Numbered from the stretch's first letter, positions 47,170-59,315 are shown. The stretch is DNA of 64,000 nucleotides from Alitta virens (GCA_932294295.1 OW028584.1:7014407-7078406); one strand, 5' to 3'. Notes: a model not told the origin generated them from the letters alone. A program made the numbers and translations.

Positions 47170-50100
47170 GTAAGTAATATTCTATTCTTCTGGTAATTCT
47201 GACTTTTCAATCAAGATACATTAAGATTTTTCTTTTTTACAAAATTCCGGGTAGAAGTTATATATTTATATATAATCTTTATTCACTGTTTATAACAGTA
47301 CATATATAAAAACAACCCGATGAAAAGTTAAAAATGTAAACAAATATAAAATCAAAAAGTACAAATTGACTTCTCATCTATTCTAAATACTTCTGCATTA
47401 AACAAGTACTTGTATCTCATCTGAAAATAGAATATATAGGTTAATATAATTTATTTTCTTCAGGAAATATACTATTGAATTTCATTTGCATTTATATCTT
47501 TCTTTGGTTATATCTAAAAAAAAAAATCAAAATATAGACTATTGCTTTTTTTTTACAGTACCCCACAATTAAGGGTGGGTGATTAGAGCTTTACGTCCTG
47601 TATTTCTGCACCTGTTGGGCTAATTAGGACAAGCAGCCCCACAATTAGGACCACAAAATATTAAGAAATGTTGGGACGTAACAAATCTGTCACTGAACTA
47701 AAAAAAAGTGATCACCTCAATATTAAGATGACTTCAGTGACTCCCAAGATGGTATTAATTGTGTTTCTATTATGTTTCATGTTATTTTGAGTTTAAAACC
47801 TCTCAATTCAACTAAATTTGTATTAGCACAGCTATGATATCAAAGAAAAAAGAAGAATAAAATGATAGTCCAATTCACCAATATTTCCAAATATGTGCAA
47901 CAACAATATAACTGAAATTTAGAATTTATGCACGACAGGTCACAATTAACATGCCAGATGGGATTACAAATCTTATTGACATCGGTGCAATGTTGGCGAC
48001 ATCAAAACGATGCAGAAACGACGCTGACCCGATTTGGAATGCATATATGCATGGTGCATTTTGTTAAAATGCTATCACATTACTAATATTTCGAAACAAT
48101 GTGGCATTGAAAATATGGACTAAGTATAATATGCAAATCTCTTTGGAAAAGATCTGACATCAGTTAAACGTATTGCAAGCAGTATTACATTTGCTCTAGA
48201 AAGATAAAAGCGACTAGCACATTATGATATTCCATGCAAAATATTTTCTCAATGCTACTGGCATGAAGTTGAATCAGCTGGTGTGACATGTTACAGGCAG
48301 ACGTAATGATGAGTTGATAAAGCTTGGAGTCCACACCATGCTCCACATCTATTCCATTAGTGGGGTCTGTTACTTGCCCCAGCATAGAAACTATGTACAA
48401 GGCACCACCATTTGAGCTCTCTAGGTTAAGATTGATTATCTAAGTGCCTAGCGGAAAATGGTAACACTGGCAAACAATGTAATTTTTTCAAACTGCTTCT
48501 GCTAAGTCATATTAGTTTTTATTGTAGATTTAAGCTGTTAATGACTATTGATACCTCTAGCCAACATTGACTGTTTATAAAACACAGTAATCAGCAATAC
48601 CTTGTGGACTGTTTTCAAACAAAACAAAGCAATGATCTACATCACATAAGGGAATATGGCAGAAGTTATTTTCAGTGCATATGCTAGGCACTCTAAATGA
48701 AGCTAGCCACAGCCTTTAACTAGATGATGATTTACCTCAGGCACAATTAACTAAATGAAATATAAAAATTTTTTTTATAAGATTATGTGACCCTTTGGAT
48801 GACTCCCCTATGACAGTGATGTCGCTTTTGGGGATTCAAGTCAGATAGTGATCTGTGTGTGTGTGTGTGTGTTATTGTTTAACGCCTCATCAGCACCTGA
48901 GTGGGCTATGTAGAGGCTCTCTAGGTTAAGATTGATTATCTATATTTGGTGATAGAAACCAGAAGCATGTAAAAATTCAATAATTGTCTGCGTTGGATAT
49001 CTTGTAAACAAAGGTCTTCTAATGTGTTGTAATTGGATGCAATCTAATAAAATATGTTTGATTGTAAGGGGCACCAACACTCTGGCATACCGGTGCCGGT
49101 TCATTGACTGAAAGGTGTAAATGTGTAAGTCTTAAATGTCCTATGAGGCATCTGTGATATATTCCTTGATCCAGATAGTGATCTACCTGACTGCAAGTTA
49201 CTTTTATTAAATTGAAATATTCTGGTAAAAGATTGTTTTCAAATTTATAGTGTTCTAACTTTAGGGTAGCCAGTGTTTTGAAGAATGGGCTTGTATGAGC
49301 ATAGTAATTGACCACATAGCTTTGATACAACCAGTTTAGTTAAATCTACAAAATTGTTTTAACGTGTGACGATAGAATATCTGTAATATAAGAGTTTTTT
49401 TTTAAGCAAAAAATAATTGACAATGTTAAGTGTTATTCATTTGGTAATGTTAAGTTATACATAAGACAACAAAACCTTACAACGTAAATATACGATTTGA
49501 ACCTCATATTAAAGCTGCCAAAATAATTGATCTTCAAGCAAATATAATAAATGTTTGCTTTGATAAAGACGTTTTTATTTTACATTTGACATTTTCAGTT
49601 GCAAGTGGGGTAAAATACCATGACATATGGCGCCATCTCTTGTCGAACTATGACAAACGACTTCGACCGGTGTCTCAAGCAAATCAACCAGTTGAAATTA
49701 TTGTCAATATTCACGTGGATCACATCATTAGTTTGGTAAATCCGACAAATAATTTTTTGCTTTTTTTTTTAAAGTATCACATAACGTCAGTTCATGTTTT
49801 GTTCTCTTTTTTTTTAGGATGCGAAGAGCCAAACACTGTCACTCAAAATCTGGTTCACAATGGTGAGCAAAAAATGTAGTCCATCTTTTTCTTCTTTAAT
49901 TAATATATTCTCAATTCCATACAAAAGACAAATTGACAGTGCACACGGAATCAGCAAACTTTGCCATTTAGCAAAACATGTTGGATAAATGAAAATTCAA
50001 CAATGTATTTATTTGTTCTTTGCGTGATAAATCTCCCTAATTCCAAGAGTGATGCAATGTTATAAATGAAGTCCTGCTTTCTGTTATAATGTATCATTTC

Positions 50101-53100
50101 TTTGTTATAAAAACACTATAAAAATAAAATTGTAAGATTATTTTGTATGAGAACATATCAGGTTATCGTTCTTATTGGTCAGTGTCTGGCTGGTTGGACT
50201 GACATTGACATGGTCTATCAATTATATCATTTTTACTTGCCATAGATTTGGAAAGATGAATTCCTGCAGTTCAACAGTACAGACATTGGCCCGAACAGAA
50301 TTGCGGCTGACGCAAGAGACATTTGGACTCCCCATCTAGTTCTTTATGAAAGGTAAGTTGGCCACATTTTAGACAATCGTGTTCTGGTTGTTAAGCTTCT
50401 GGCTAGCTCTAATGAAGCTGGATGAAGGCAAAATAATATTTTTTCAAACTAAATATAAGTGTTCTGGGAGTTAAGGTCAAGTCTACGCTGATGTTCTCGC
50501 ATTTTAAATACTGGACTGGTCACTCTTCATCAGCTACGTCTGTTGTTTATTTGTGATTAGGGCTTTACGTTCTGTATTTTTGCACCAGTTGGGCTAATTA
50601 GGACAGGCAGGGACCATGGCAATGAGACGAAGGAGAAAACAGCCATCCAACTTAGGCTCTACCGGGAATCGAACCCGGGACCCAGCGGTTGGAAGCCCAG
50701 AGCGCTACCTCTGAGCTAGGCCCCCGCCCCCCAGCTACGTCTGAGCATGATATTTTAGATCTTATACTCAGTGTCTATGACGGCCAGGGCAAATTAAATA
50801 CCCCACCTATGGGGTGATGCGATTAGTGGTGTGGAGGTCGTGGACCACAAGCGTGATATTTACAAGACACCAAAGATGCAATCATTTTTTTAATTCAATA
50901 AGAATTACTTCAGAAAAGACTTCAGTGTAGACAGTAATGTTTCTAATCGAGACATTTAATGCTTTCCTAGTTTAATCAACTCCACCAACACGAAACTCAC
51001 AGGATAAATAACAAAGCAATCACCAGGCAACATAGTTTCATGTCAACATGAACGATTACCAGTGCAGACAGCCTGACGGCAATAATATTGTTTTGCATAA
51101 TTCATAGTTCTACAGCATTAATTTTGCCATGGCTTGCTGGCTAGCAGTGCAGTGTCATGCATAGGCATAAAAAGCAGTGCATTACATACATTTTCTACCA
51201 GACATTTAATATATTGTTTTGTTGAACAAATTTGATGGCTTATGTCTGGATGATGTCCGGCTGATGTCTGTAATAATGTTGCCTGCTGGCTTGGAATAGG
51301 CAGCAGTATTATATTTTGCGTAATCTGCCTCATATCTTATTTCAGTTTAGACAAAGATAATGGGGGCCTTATATCAAAACAAGGTTTCCCAACAATCAAC
51401 TCAACTGGTCATGTTTGGTGGATCCCATCCGTCATAACTAAGACTGTGTGTCTTTTCAAAGTAAGTATACCCATGTGGTAATGTAAGAAATGGTGTGATC
51501 TCAAAACAGCCTTATCATCTCATCATTACACCAGCGAGCAGCTGATCATAAACTATCCCCATCATCTCTAGATAGTATCATTTGTAATAAATACAGGTGC
51601 CTAGTACGTGATGTATACGCTGGGGCAAGTGAAACATCCCCCTCCCCAGTAGGTTAATGCGCAGACATGGTGTGGACTCCAAGCACCATCATGTTTGCCT
51701 GCATTTGGTCCTATTAGCTGCTATTATTATCTATTTACAGCCAATTTCATAGACTTGGAAACTAAACTCCAGAGGACGCTAATACAGGACTCCAATTGGC
51801 TGAGGAACGTATTTAACCAATAGGACTCCTAGATCCATATGACGTCTTCTGTAGCAGCTCTCTTCTCTGGAGTTTAATTTCCAAGTCTATGAATTTTCAT
51901 ACGGCTTACTCAGTGAAATTGCATTACCTCAAAAAAATGTTAGTTTAGAAGCTATAGAAAATTCAGTCAATATGGCAAATGTGTATCCCAGACCACAAAT
52001 TTTACCATAATGACACTAATGGTACAGCATTGGCAAATGCTTTTATGCTCTGTGCAAAGCACTTAATGATGTGGCTTAATTAGGTTTCATAAGCTGGTAA
52101 ACAGGGCCACAATATTAGATAGTGCATCAGTGTATTTTTGAGAGGAGCGCAACTAAGGAAACCATGAGCATAATAGTGTCTAAATAAGTGCCATATTGGC
52201 TCAACGTTGACTCAATGTTGGGAAGAGTAGCTCAAATTTACGAGACATAAACTCCGCGAATCCTGCTAAACTAACATGTTGGACTAGCTAGACATCAGCA
52301 TGAAGTCGGCTGATGGTAACTTATGTTGAAGCGATGTTATCCTGATTCGGAATGCTCCCTGGGTAATCGGCTCAAAGTTTCCGCAATTTGGTATACGATC
52401 TGGGTAAAAATTGGGATGACTATGAAAGACACCATATATTTTGCTAAAACATCAGGTGACATGAAATTTAACATTTTATTGTACAATATGATGTAATTTT
52501 TTTCTACATACTAGATCTATGAATAGGAAAATGCATAAATGAAGACAGGATGTACACAAATTTAATAGATGTCCCCTAAATAAGTATTTTTGTCAAGCAC
52601 CGTGAGATATGCTCAAAGTGAGTTTTGGTAGCTTTTGATGTCATCACCCATTATTTGATGTTATACGATTGTGTGTAACAATAAGTGGTAGCTTGTGATA
52701 CAGTGGCTTGTAACGTCGTGACTACCAGAAAAATATGGCTGTGCAGAGGTCATTCAGTGCAATATTTTAACCCTTACTGGACGCGCCAATGCGATCCCGC
52801 GGTTGCCAGGGACAGGAGTCTCGTTCTGGGTTCATGTGACGTGAATCAAAGCAATGTCATTGTGCTAAATCATCTTTAACATCAGTTTTATCATGCAAAA
52901 CAAATATATGCAGGTGGTTAAAACTTGCAAGCGCCATCTTGTGGGCTGCAATTCATTAGCAAACTTACAAGAGAGGGCAGCACTGGTCAGATCACTTGCA
53001 CACTGAAGAAGCATACAGTGTAGCTTGCGAAAGGTAAAAGGGGGTTGAGCGAGACAGAGGTGGAGGGAGGAAAATAGAAAGTTATTTATATATATAAAAA

Positions 53101-56100
53101 AACCAGTTAGGGTGTATGTTGCATGGACTTAATTAAATTCCAGCCCAAGTTTACCAATTTCACCGGAGGGGGCAGCACCTGATCATGAAAATTATGGCTG
53201 TCATTGATCCAATACAGCATGTTTATTTGACACATGTATCTTTTTGATATGGATTCGTCAATAAAAGTTTATATATAATAATGCTGGTGTAATGCATTAA
53301 TTCTGTGCATATATATGGGACCACCATAATTAAGCAGAGCTCTAAGTATGGGGAGCAGTGGCGCCTCTAGGGTATTTCATTGGGGGGGGGGGGGGTGTTG
53401 TGGATTAATGTGCAAGGGCATTTGCAACACCTTAGCAGACCTTAATGATTGGGGGGGGGGGGGCTTGTAGGATTATTGGGGGGAGGCCTCCCCCCCCCCT
53501 TGGAGCTGCCACTGTTGGAGAGTCAGGCACAGTTTAGAGTATAGCTCTATATTGAATACATGCAATTCCTGAAATGCTCTTACCTATATTGAATAAATAA
53601 AAGAAATTAATGCAACAGATTTTGGGCACTGTCATATTGAGTGACAATCCAGCTTTATTAACTCAGAGGCATAGTTTGGTTGTTACAAATCTTTTTATGT
53701 GCACTTGATGAAACATAATATATATACAGTATAAATATAAATAAATAATTATAAGTTTATATAAATATATACAAAAATACAAAATATATACATAGGCTTA
53801 TGGAGCTCTATGGGTGTTGCTCAACAACCAACTTATGGGTGCACCAAAGTATGATACCTGCGGAAGCATGGGTCCACACAAAGGCCCACTCTGCATCCAC
53901 TGCACTAGCTTCTCCTCTTCTTGCCGCAAACTGCGCAGTTCCTCCTCCTCTTCCCATTCTGCTAGCTGGGAAAGTGTCGCTCCTCTAGACGAGCAAAGGG
54001 CTGCAGTTGCTAAGGCACTTCCCTCCTCACCCTGTAGTCTCCGATGAGTCCCTTAGCTACAGCTGAGTGACACTGCAGATGATTAATTTTTTGGCGATGA
54101 ACCTCACTTGATGGTAGATGATGTAGGCATTTACTAAGAAAGGAAAAGCATCAAATAATACATGTTATGACTTGAACTTAATTCGAATGCATTAATAGCT
54201 GATATCATCACTAAATTGATATTTACCAACAACTCTGCATAAGCAGTGGATTACAATCCTCTTGTACGAGCTTCATACACTTGGTTGATGGTTCGAGTGA
54301 GTGGACCAACTGGTCATTGCGGTGCATTCCCTGCATTGTGTTGTTGTGTTTATGGATGACCTGCAGCTTCCCTTCTTCTCCTGTCACTGGGCTGCAAAAG
54401 GAAGGGTTTATACTGTATACATCCAATGAGTCTGTCCTCCCCAAATTGTCAAAAAAAGAATGCTTAAGTTTAAATAGTCATTTTGGAAATTAATCATGTC
54501 TCACCTGCCATTAGCAAAAGATGACAAAGATGTCACAACACTTCTATCGTGAATCTTGAGGGCCCTGCTGCATGGCCAGGACCTCTGCCCTCTGAAGTCG
54601 GGTGTCCCTCAGCAGGTGAGACATGCCTCGCTTGTGGACCCGGATGGTTCCTGTAAAGTAGGTGGCCTCCGCAAACAAGGCGTTTGCTTGGGCTGGTAAT
54701 GAGAAGAAGCTGAAATTAGAAGTTATCAGAACAGCCCATTAACAACTGTGATGTGGTTGTTGTGAATTTAGAATTCTTACCAAACTTTGTAATCAACAAA
54801 ATCATATTGCCTGTACCTGTCAGTGGTCATATGATGGCCTTTACCAAAAGACCTTGATACCAAACTGTGCACTACAGCATAACTTAGGCCCTAGGGATGT
54901 CGCATGACGGGGTCAAAGCGCTTGCCTTTGTATGGCTGAATTTGTGACACATAACCAGTGTCAGATTCTGCTAGAACCAAAAATGTGGACCCCCACTGGT
55001 GCGCTTTCTTAAATTGAAGGTATTGCACCATAGCGTGACTGAAGAAAACAATCAAACATAAGTTTCATAATTCACCCAGTTTATTTATGTTATATGATCT
55101 TCAGAAATATATGAGATTTTGGTGGGTGGGGTGGGTGATTAGGGCTTTACGTCCTGTATTTCTGCACCAGTTGGGCTAATTAGGACAGGCAGAGACCATG
55201 GCAATGAGACGAAGGATGAAACAGCCATCCAACTTAGGCTCGACCGGGAATCGAACCCGGGACCCAGCGGTTGGAAGCCCAGAGCGCTACCTCTGAGCTA
55301 GGCCTCCGCCCATGAGATTTTGGTAATTTACTCACTGTCCCTTGAATCCAACCATGGCTTCGTCAACACATAGGTCCCTTCCGAGTTGGTATTATGAAGA
55401 AAATACCTCATTTATTAAATCCATCAATGGATTGATTTTATGGGTGGGAATATACCCTGGTTGCCCATTTGTTGGATATCTAGTATTATCAAACACATGG
55501 AGATATTTCCACAATGCCAAAAACCTATCCCTGACCATGACCTGTGTTTAAAATAGTGATACGGAATACAATATACATCTGTATGGTTTGAATCAACCTC
55601 ATGTCATTACATTTTCAGACAAAATTAAAGCTTGCAATTGCAGTGAAGTATGTTATGATGAGATATATATGTGAGAAATTACACTGCAATCCTACTTGTC
55701 CAAATGATGGCGTAGACTGGAGCCAGTCTGTCTCCCAATAACTTTTGAGGTTCCTTTTCTTCACAGTGCCCATTTTTTTTTAGTGTAGAAATGTGTTGTA
55801 AAAAGAGGCATTTGCATTTTGGCATGGAGCCAAAATGGCGGACATAGCCGTCAAGAGTTGATTTTGTCGCATAAATTGCCTGATTGCATGCTTTTAAAAT
55901 ACTGCTGATCATTCATAGTGCACATTGAGCTTTGAGGTAAGGTTAGGAAAGTGAATGTTGGGTTTTTACATGTTGTTAATGCGTCATTTTTGCACAAACG
56001 ATGCGTTGCTAAGGAAAAGTAGGAAGGGACAAGAATGTTGATGGACAAGAACGTCCTTTCCGTCCGGTAAGGGTTAAAGCAATAATTAGGCAAATTGTGT

Positions 56101-59100
56101 GGCGCATAACAGGCTGGTATCAGTCTTATTAAAGATGAAATGACCATTAGGCTTGTTATTGTAATTTATTGTATTCACCTGACTTTTAAGAGATGGCAAC
56201 GAGTTGCAAGTCTTGTAATTTTTGAAGTAATCCAGCTTTAACTTACTTATTTCTTGACACAGATGGAAGACTTTCCATTTGACACTCAAGTCTGCAATTT
56301 GACATTTGGCTCCTGGGTGTACACAAATAAAGGCATTCGTCTTGCTTGGGATAACCAATACAGTTATGACAAACTAGCAGCACACAGTGGAGAATGGAGT
56401 GTTGAACCAATCATTTGTGAGGTTCATCCAGTTGATTTTGGTTCTCAACATGAGGCTTCCTTTGATCTTGTCATGTGCCAGTTGGTGTTGGTCAGGAAGC
56501 CTTTGTTCTATATCATCAATTTGGTAAGTTGCATTAAGAAAAACAGAAGTCATGAAACAGGTATTCTACCTTTGTCAATTGAAACAGGCATACGTCAAAA
56601 TGTTAGATTAAGCAAAAGGTTGTGTTGAGTCTGTGACCAAGATTTAGCCTCTACATAGCCCACTCAGGTGCTGATGAGGCGTTAAACAATAACTCACAGT
56701 GACCAAGATGAAATTGAAGATGAGTTTCACTTTATGTCCGAGTGTGAGAAATTATTAAGATTTGGTTGGCTTATTATGAAAATGTGTCACAAAAAATATT
56801 TAATTTTAATGAACAGATGATATTAATAATTCAATTTTTCTAATGAGTATAAATTTGGACTGCAATTTCATAGCTTGCATTTATTGCTATGAAGACTTAA
56901 CTAGATTCACTTGTAATATGGCAAATACCTGTATCACTTCAAACTAGCATTATGTGTAGAGTGGCGAATAAACCCACGGTAATACTTGTAAAGTAAGCCT
57001 ACTCATGTTGGTAAATATTTTTTTATGTAATGAACTTTTAAGTCACTATAATATAGAAGTCTCAATTTTAGTCTGATGACTTTGTTTATGGTCATGCATA
57101 AGTTATATCAGATCAATCATAATTATGACTTTCAGGTTGTACCTTGTCTTCTTTTAATTCTCGTTGGATCTTCAACTTTCTTCCTGCCCGTCAACTGTGG
57201 AGAGAAAGTCTCTCTGTCCATCACTATCCTGCTGGCCATGACGGTTTTCATGCTTGCTTTGATGGATAATCTTCCCCCTACTTCTGATGCTGTGCCTTTT
57301 CTGGGTAAGTTACAGAATCTTGCAGATTGCATGCCAAATTGAGTCAGTGTCAAAGGGGGGGGGGGGGGGCAACTAGGAGTCAATGTTATGTTCTTTGCCT
57401 GGAAAGTAACTCTAATTAGATTGCTTACTTTAGTTACAGGTTGTTGAGTGTTTAAATAGTGGTCTTGCTCATGTAGCTGGCAAAAGTTTAAATATTGTGA
57501 GAAGCATTATATTTTTGCATTAAACTTATAGGAAAGTAGGGGTAAGTTGAGCAACTTGAGCAGTAAAATTTGTCTTAAAGATTCAAACAGGTCTTGCTCC
57601 TTCAAATATCCTAGATGAACAGGCAGGGACCAAATAGTACACGTGAAATTATATGTAAAAAAGGGCCATCTTGCACTTTTCAGTACATTAGAGTTTATTG
57701 AGGTTTTTTTCCTTTCATGAATATCTTCCACGTTGGATAATCCAAGTTCATTGCAGCAAAACTGCAGATATTCTCTAAATGTAGACATTGAACAGTTCAA
57801 TGCAGCCCTCATCACATAGCTCACTGCACTGGTTGGATGATTCATTACTGCAGCGGCAAATTTTATAAAACGGGAGATAAACATATGCTTCCCACATAGA
57901 GAACTGGATAGAGCAGCCACAATCCATATATGGACTCAAATTTTGCTGCCTCCCAGTTTGAACTTCAAAACTTCAGTGTCAGGCTCTGGGGTCACATGGG
58001 GCAGAGGGGCATCATGGGAGAAGGGCTCTGAGTTGAGGGAGGGTGAAATGGCAGTTACAACTGTCATTCAGACAAGATAGCTTATCTTCAGACACTTGCT
58101 GGATGATATTACCTGAAAACTGGTGGAATTGAAGATAAAAAGTACTGAGGATGGAATGTAGGGTAAAAATATGACTATGACCGTTGATGTTATGGGAACA
58201 ATTCCCTTTAATATAAACTGATATACACAGTAAAATTCATTGCTCACCACTAGGATTCTTGCTCCCCTGAATTCACCCAGACCCTCTCCAGCTGAAAGGC
58301 CTGGTTGAGAGTTTGGCGTCCAGACTGGGGCACCACCCTACCAGTAACTATTGTTACCAGCAAGAAGGAGTGGCTCAACTTCCCCCATTTTCCCCCTATA
58401 AGTTTGGTTCCCAGTTGCCAAATACATTCATGTATAACAAACAATTTATTCTTTCCATTATCTCAGGTAAATTTATAGTGAGTTGCTCTTTTCTTCTTGC
58501 AATGTCCACCACCATGGCAGTATCGATTATCAACTTCTCCACCAGAGGAGCCACTGAGGCAATTTCCTCATCTCCTCCTAGGTGGCTACATGTCATTGTC
58601 ATCAACTTCTTGGCAAGGATTGTTTGCATCCGATCCCAAGTAACTTCTCAAGTGAGTTTACCTTGCAGTTACCTGGCAGCTGGCTGGTATGATAGTTAAG
58701 GCTGGGACTAGGTACCCAAGTTTAAATTCCAGCTTGGGTATATAATCTTCATGAGCTAAATTTCAACATTATGTCGGTAGCATGAGACATTTTAAAATTC
58801 TGAAAGCCTTGTACTTGATGTCCATGCTAAGACATGGGGGTAAAACTGTAACATGGTGTGACTCCAATCCCTATCAATCATAATTATTTCTGCCTGCAGC
58901 TGGTCATATGAGTTACCTTAACTGATTAGATAAGTTACCTATACTTTATTCTAACATGATACAATACAACATTTCTACCTTCTTTCAGGAAAGGGTTGGC
59001 CGTGAATTCTCCAAAGCAAACAAGGATTCAAATTATGAACCAGAAGAGCAGGACGAAAAAGAAATAGGAATTACTGGAACTGACAATGCAAAAACAAACT

Positions 59101-59273
59101 CAAATGTCTCACTCGATGAAAACAGTACAATCAACAGAAACTATGAGAAGTGGGTTATGATAGCTATGGTCCTAGATAGAGCGTATCTAGCTATCTATTT
59201 TGTACTTATGATGATAGTCATATTAACTGCATCTACTTCATCTTTGAAAACATTAATGAATACTGGTACATGA
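47127..59273 (+). CDS. Nicotinic-type Cys-loop ligand-gated ion channel subunit, nine exons
   Basis: Coding exons 47127-47169, 49599-49735, 49818-49862, 50246-50352, 51346-51460, 56263-56523, 57136-57304, 58467-58651 and 58989-59273 join in consistent phase into 448 codons, a normal length for a subunit of these pentameric plasma-membrane channels. It has a short signal peptide, LLSNYDKRLRPV and VDHIISL, loop-D LKIWF, IWTPHLVLYE, the Cys-loop (13 residues between cysteines across exons 5-6), pre-M1 RKPLFYIINL, M1 from VPCLLL, M2 after CGEK (glutamate before the pore lysine predicts cation selectivity), M3, a short M3-M4 loop and M4. Loop C has one cysteine (PIICEVHP), not the vicinal pair of ACh-binding alpha subunits, so it is a non-alpha or orphan subunit; the ligand is unknown. 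The gene appears intact. Confidence 0.92.
47572..47636 (-). mobile_element. SINE fragment in receptor intron 1, with 11 bp duplication
   Basis: A 65 bp 3' portion of the family flanked by perfect CCCCACAATTA repeats (47561-47571 and 47637-47647). Confidence 0.85.
48855..49171 (-). mobile_element. Non-LTR retrotransposon tail, 5'-truncated, in receptor intron 1
   Basis: A 317 bp insertion flanked by perfect CAGATAGTGATCT (48842-48854 and 49172-49184). Minus-strand sequence encodes YHRCLIGHLRLTHLHL and EPAPVCQ, the C-terminal R-x-GH-x-LTH and cysteine region typical of jockey/CR1-like elements, then the shared ALNNNT end and a GT/CA tail. Confidence 0.85.
49599..49735 (+). CDS. Cys-loop receptor exon 2
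   Basis: From an attttcag acceptor to TTG|gtaaat; encodes the N-terminal helix and first strands with WRHLLSNYDKRLRPV and PVEIIVNIHVDHIISL. Confidence 0.9.
49818..49862 (+). CDS. Cys-loop receptor exon 3 (45 bp)
   Basis: Acceptor tttttttag, donor ATG|gtgagc. Encodes DAKSQTLSLKIWFTM, the loop-D strand; nicotinic genes characteristically have a small exon of 45 bp here. Confidence 0.9.
50246..50352 (+). CDS. Cys-loop receptor exon 4
   Basis: Encodes IWKDEFLQF through ADARDIWTPHLVLYE, covering loop A. Bounded by gccatag and AG|gtaagt, phase 2. Confidence 0.9.
50543..50731 (-). mobile_element. Full-length tRNA-derived SINE in receptor intron 4
   Basis: A 189 bp copy with intact A box (TAGCTCAGAGGTAGCGC) and B box (GGTTCGATTCC), flanked by perfect CAGCTACGTCTG (50531-50542 and 50732-50743). 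This is the best reference copy of the family in the window. Confidence 0.92.
51346..51460 (+). CDS. Cys-loop receptor exon 5
   Basis: Encodes SLDKDNGG to VCLFK; includes loop-B tryptophan region TGHVWWIPS and the first cysteine of the Cys-loop. Ends AAA|gtaagt, phase 0. Confidence 0.9.
51746..51893. mobile_element. MITE with long terminal inverted repeats in receptor intron 5
   Basis: TTCATAGACTTGGAAACTAA continuing into ACTCCAGAG at the left is mirrored at the right with one mismatch, giving arms of nearly 30 bp around a 90 bp core. Flanking AAT or TT could be a short target duplication; superfamily not assigned. Confidence 0.75.
53356..53514. mobile_element. Small hAT-like MITE with CAGTGGC ends and G/C runs
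   Basis: CAGTGGCG at the left and the reverse complement of CAGTGGCA at the right; flanking octamers ATGGGGAG and TTGGAGAG agree at 6 of 8 positions. The inside is mostly poly-G and poly-C. Confidence 0.5.
53838..55549 (-). pseudogene. Intron-containing piggyBac-type transposase pseudogene in receptor intron 5
   Basis: Minus strand, five exon-like blocks with consensus splice sites: 55549-55336 (VMVRDRFLALWKYLHVFDNT, then LGRDLCVDEAMVGFKG), 55038-54817 (WGSTFLVLAESDTGYV, then GKGHHMTTD), 54709-54505 (ALFAEATYFTGTIRVHKRGM), 54391-54227 (HNNTMQGMHRNDQL) and 54133-53838 (C-terminal cysteine motif CAVCGKK...LCVDPCFRRYHT). These follow the order of the piggyBac DDE domain and zinc finger. The first two catalytic aspartates are present (VDE and TTD), but the third, normally in GVD before the DQ, reads GMH. 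In-frame stops lie at 55392-55394 and 54891-54893, with a further stop and frame change in the last block. It cannot encode an active transposase. TTAA ends were not located. Confidence 0.8.
55124..55311 (-). mobile_element. Full-length tRNA-derived SINE inside an intron of the piggyBac pseudogene
   Basis: Flanked by perfect ATGAGATTTTGGT (55111-55123 and 55312-55324). It lies within the 55039-55335 intron of the piggyBac remnant; without it that intron would be about 96 bp. Confidence 0.92.
56263..56523 (+). CDS. Cys-loop receptor exon 6
   Basis: Opens MEDFPFDTQVCNLTFGSWVY, completing the Cys-loop (FPFD core) and continuing to loop C (PIICEVHPVDFG) and RKPLFYIINL before M1. Acceptor gacacag, donor TTG|gtaagt. 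Confidence 0.95.
56644..56698 (+). mobile_element. 55 bp retrotransposon tail in receptor intron 6
   Basis: Only the last part of the LINE tail (CTACATAGCCCACTCAGG through GTTAAACAATAACTCACA), plus orientation, flanked by perfect GTGACCAAGAT (56633-56643 and 56699-56709). Confidence 0.85.
57136..57304 (+). CDS. Cys-loop receptor exon 7 (M1 and M2)
   Basis: VPCLLLILVGSSTFFLPVNC is M1; CGEKVSLSITILLAMTVF is the start of pore helix M2. Ends CTGG|gtaagt, phase 1. Confidence 0.95.
58467..58651 (+). CDS. Cys-loop receptor exon 8 (M3)
   Basis: GKFIVSCSFLLAMSTTMAVS is M3, then NFSTRG and the start of the intracellular loop. The gtgagt donor at 58652 is preferred; gtaact at 58640 would also keep phase and drop four residues. 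Confidence 0.88.
58989..59273 (+). CDS. Cys-loop receptor exon 9 (loop and M4, stop)
   Basis: Acidic short intracellular loop (YEPEEQDEKEIG), then NYEKWVMIAMVLDRAYLAIY, the M4 signature with the VLDR motif, and a TGA stop. Confidence 0.93.
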   Translation, partial: ERVGREFSKANKDSNYEPEEQDEKEIGITGTDNAKTNSNVSLDENSTINRNYEKWVMIAMVLDRAYLAIYFVLMMIVILTASTSSLKTLMNTGT

Positions 59274-59315
59274 TTTTAAGCTGCTTTTAATGCAATGTTT
59301 TGGCTCAATTTTGCT

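Noticed and set aside
49019..49330. 103-residue minus-strand open frame as a gene
   Set aside because: Its second half is the retrotransposon tail and its first half is receptor intron beyond the target duplication.
55849..55880. ATGGCGGACATAGCC in plus orientation as a start exon inside the receptor intron
   Set aside because: The frame stops after seven residues and no donor precedes the stop.
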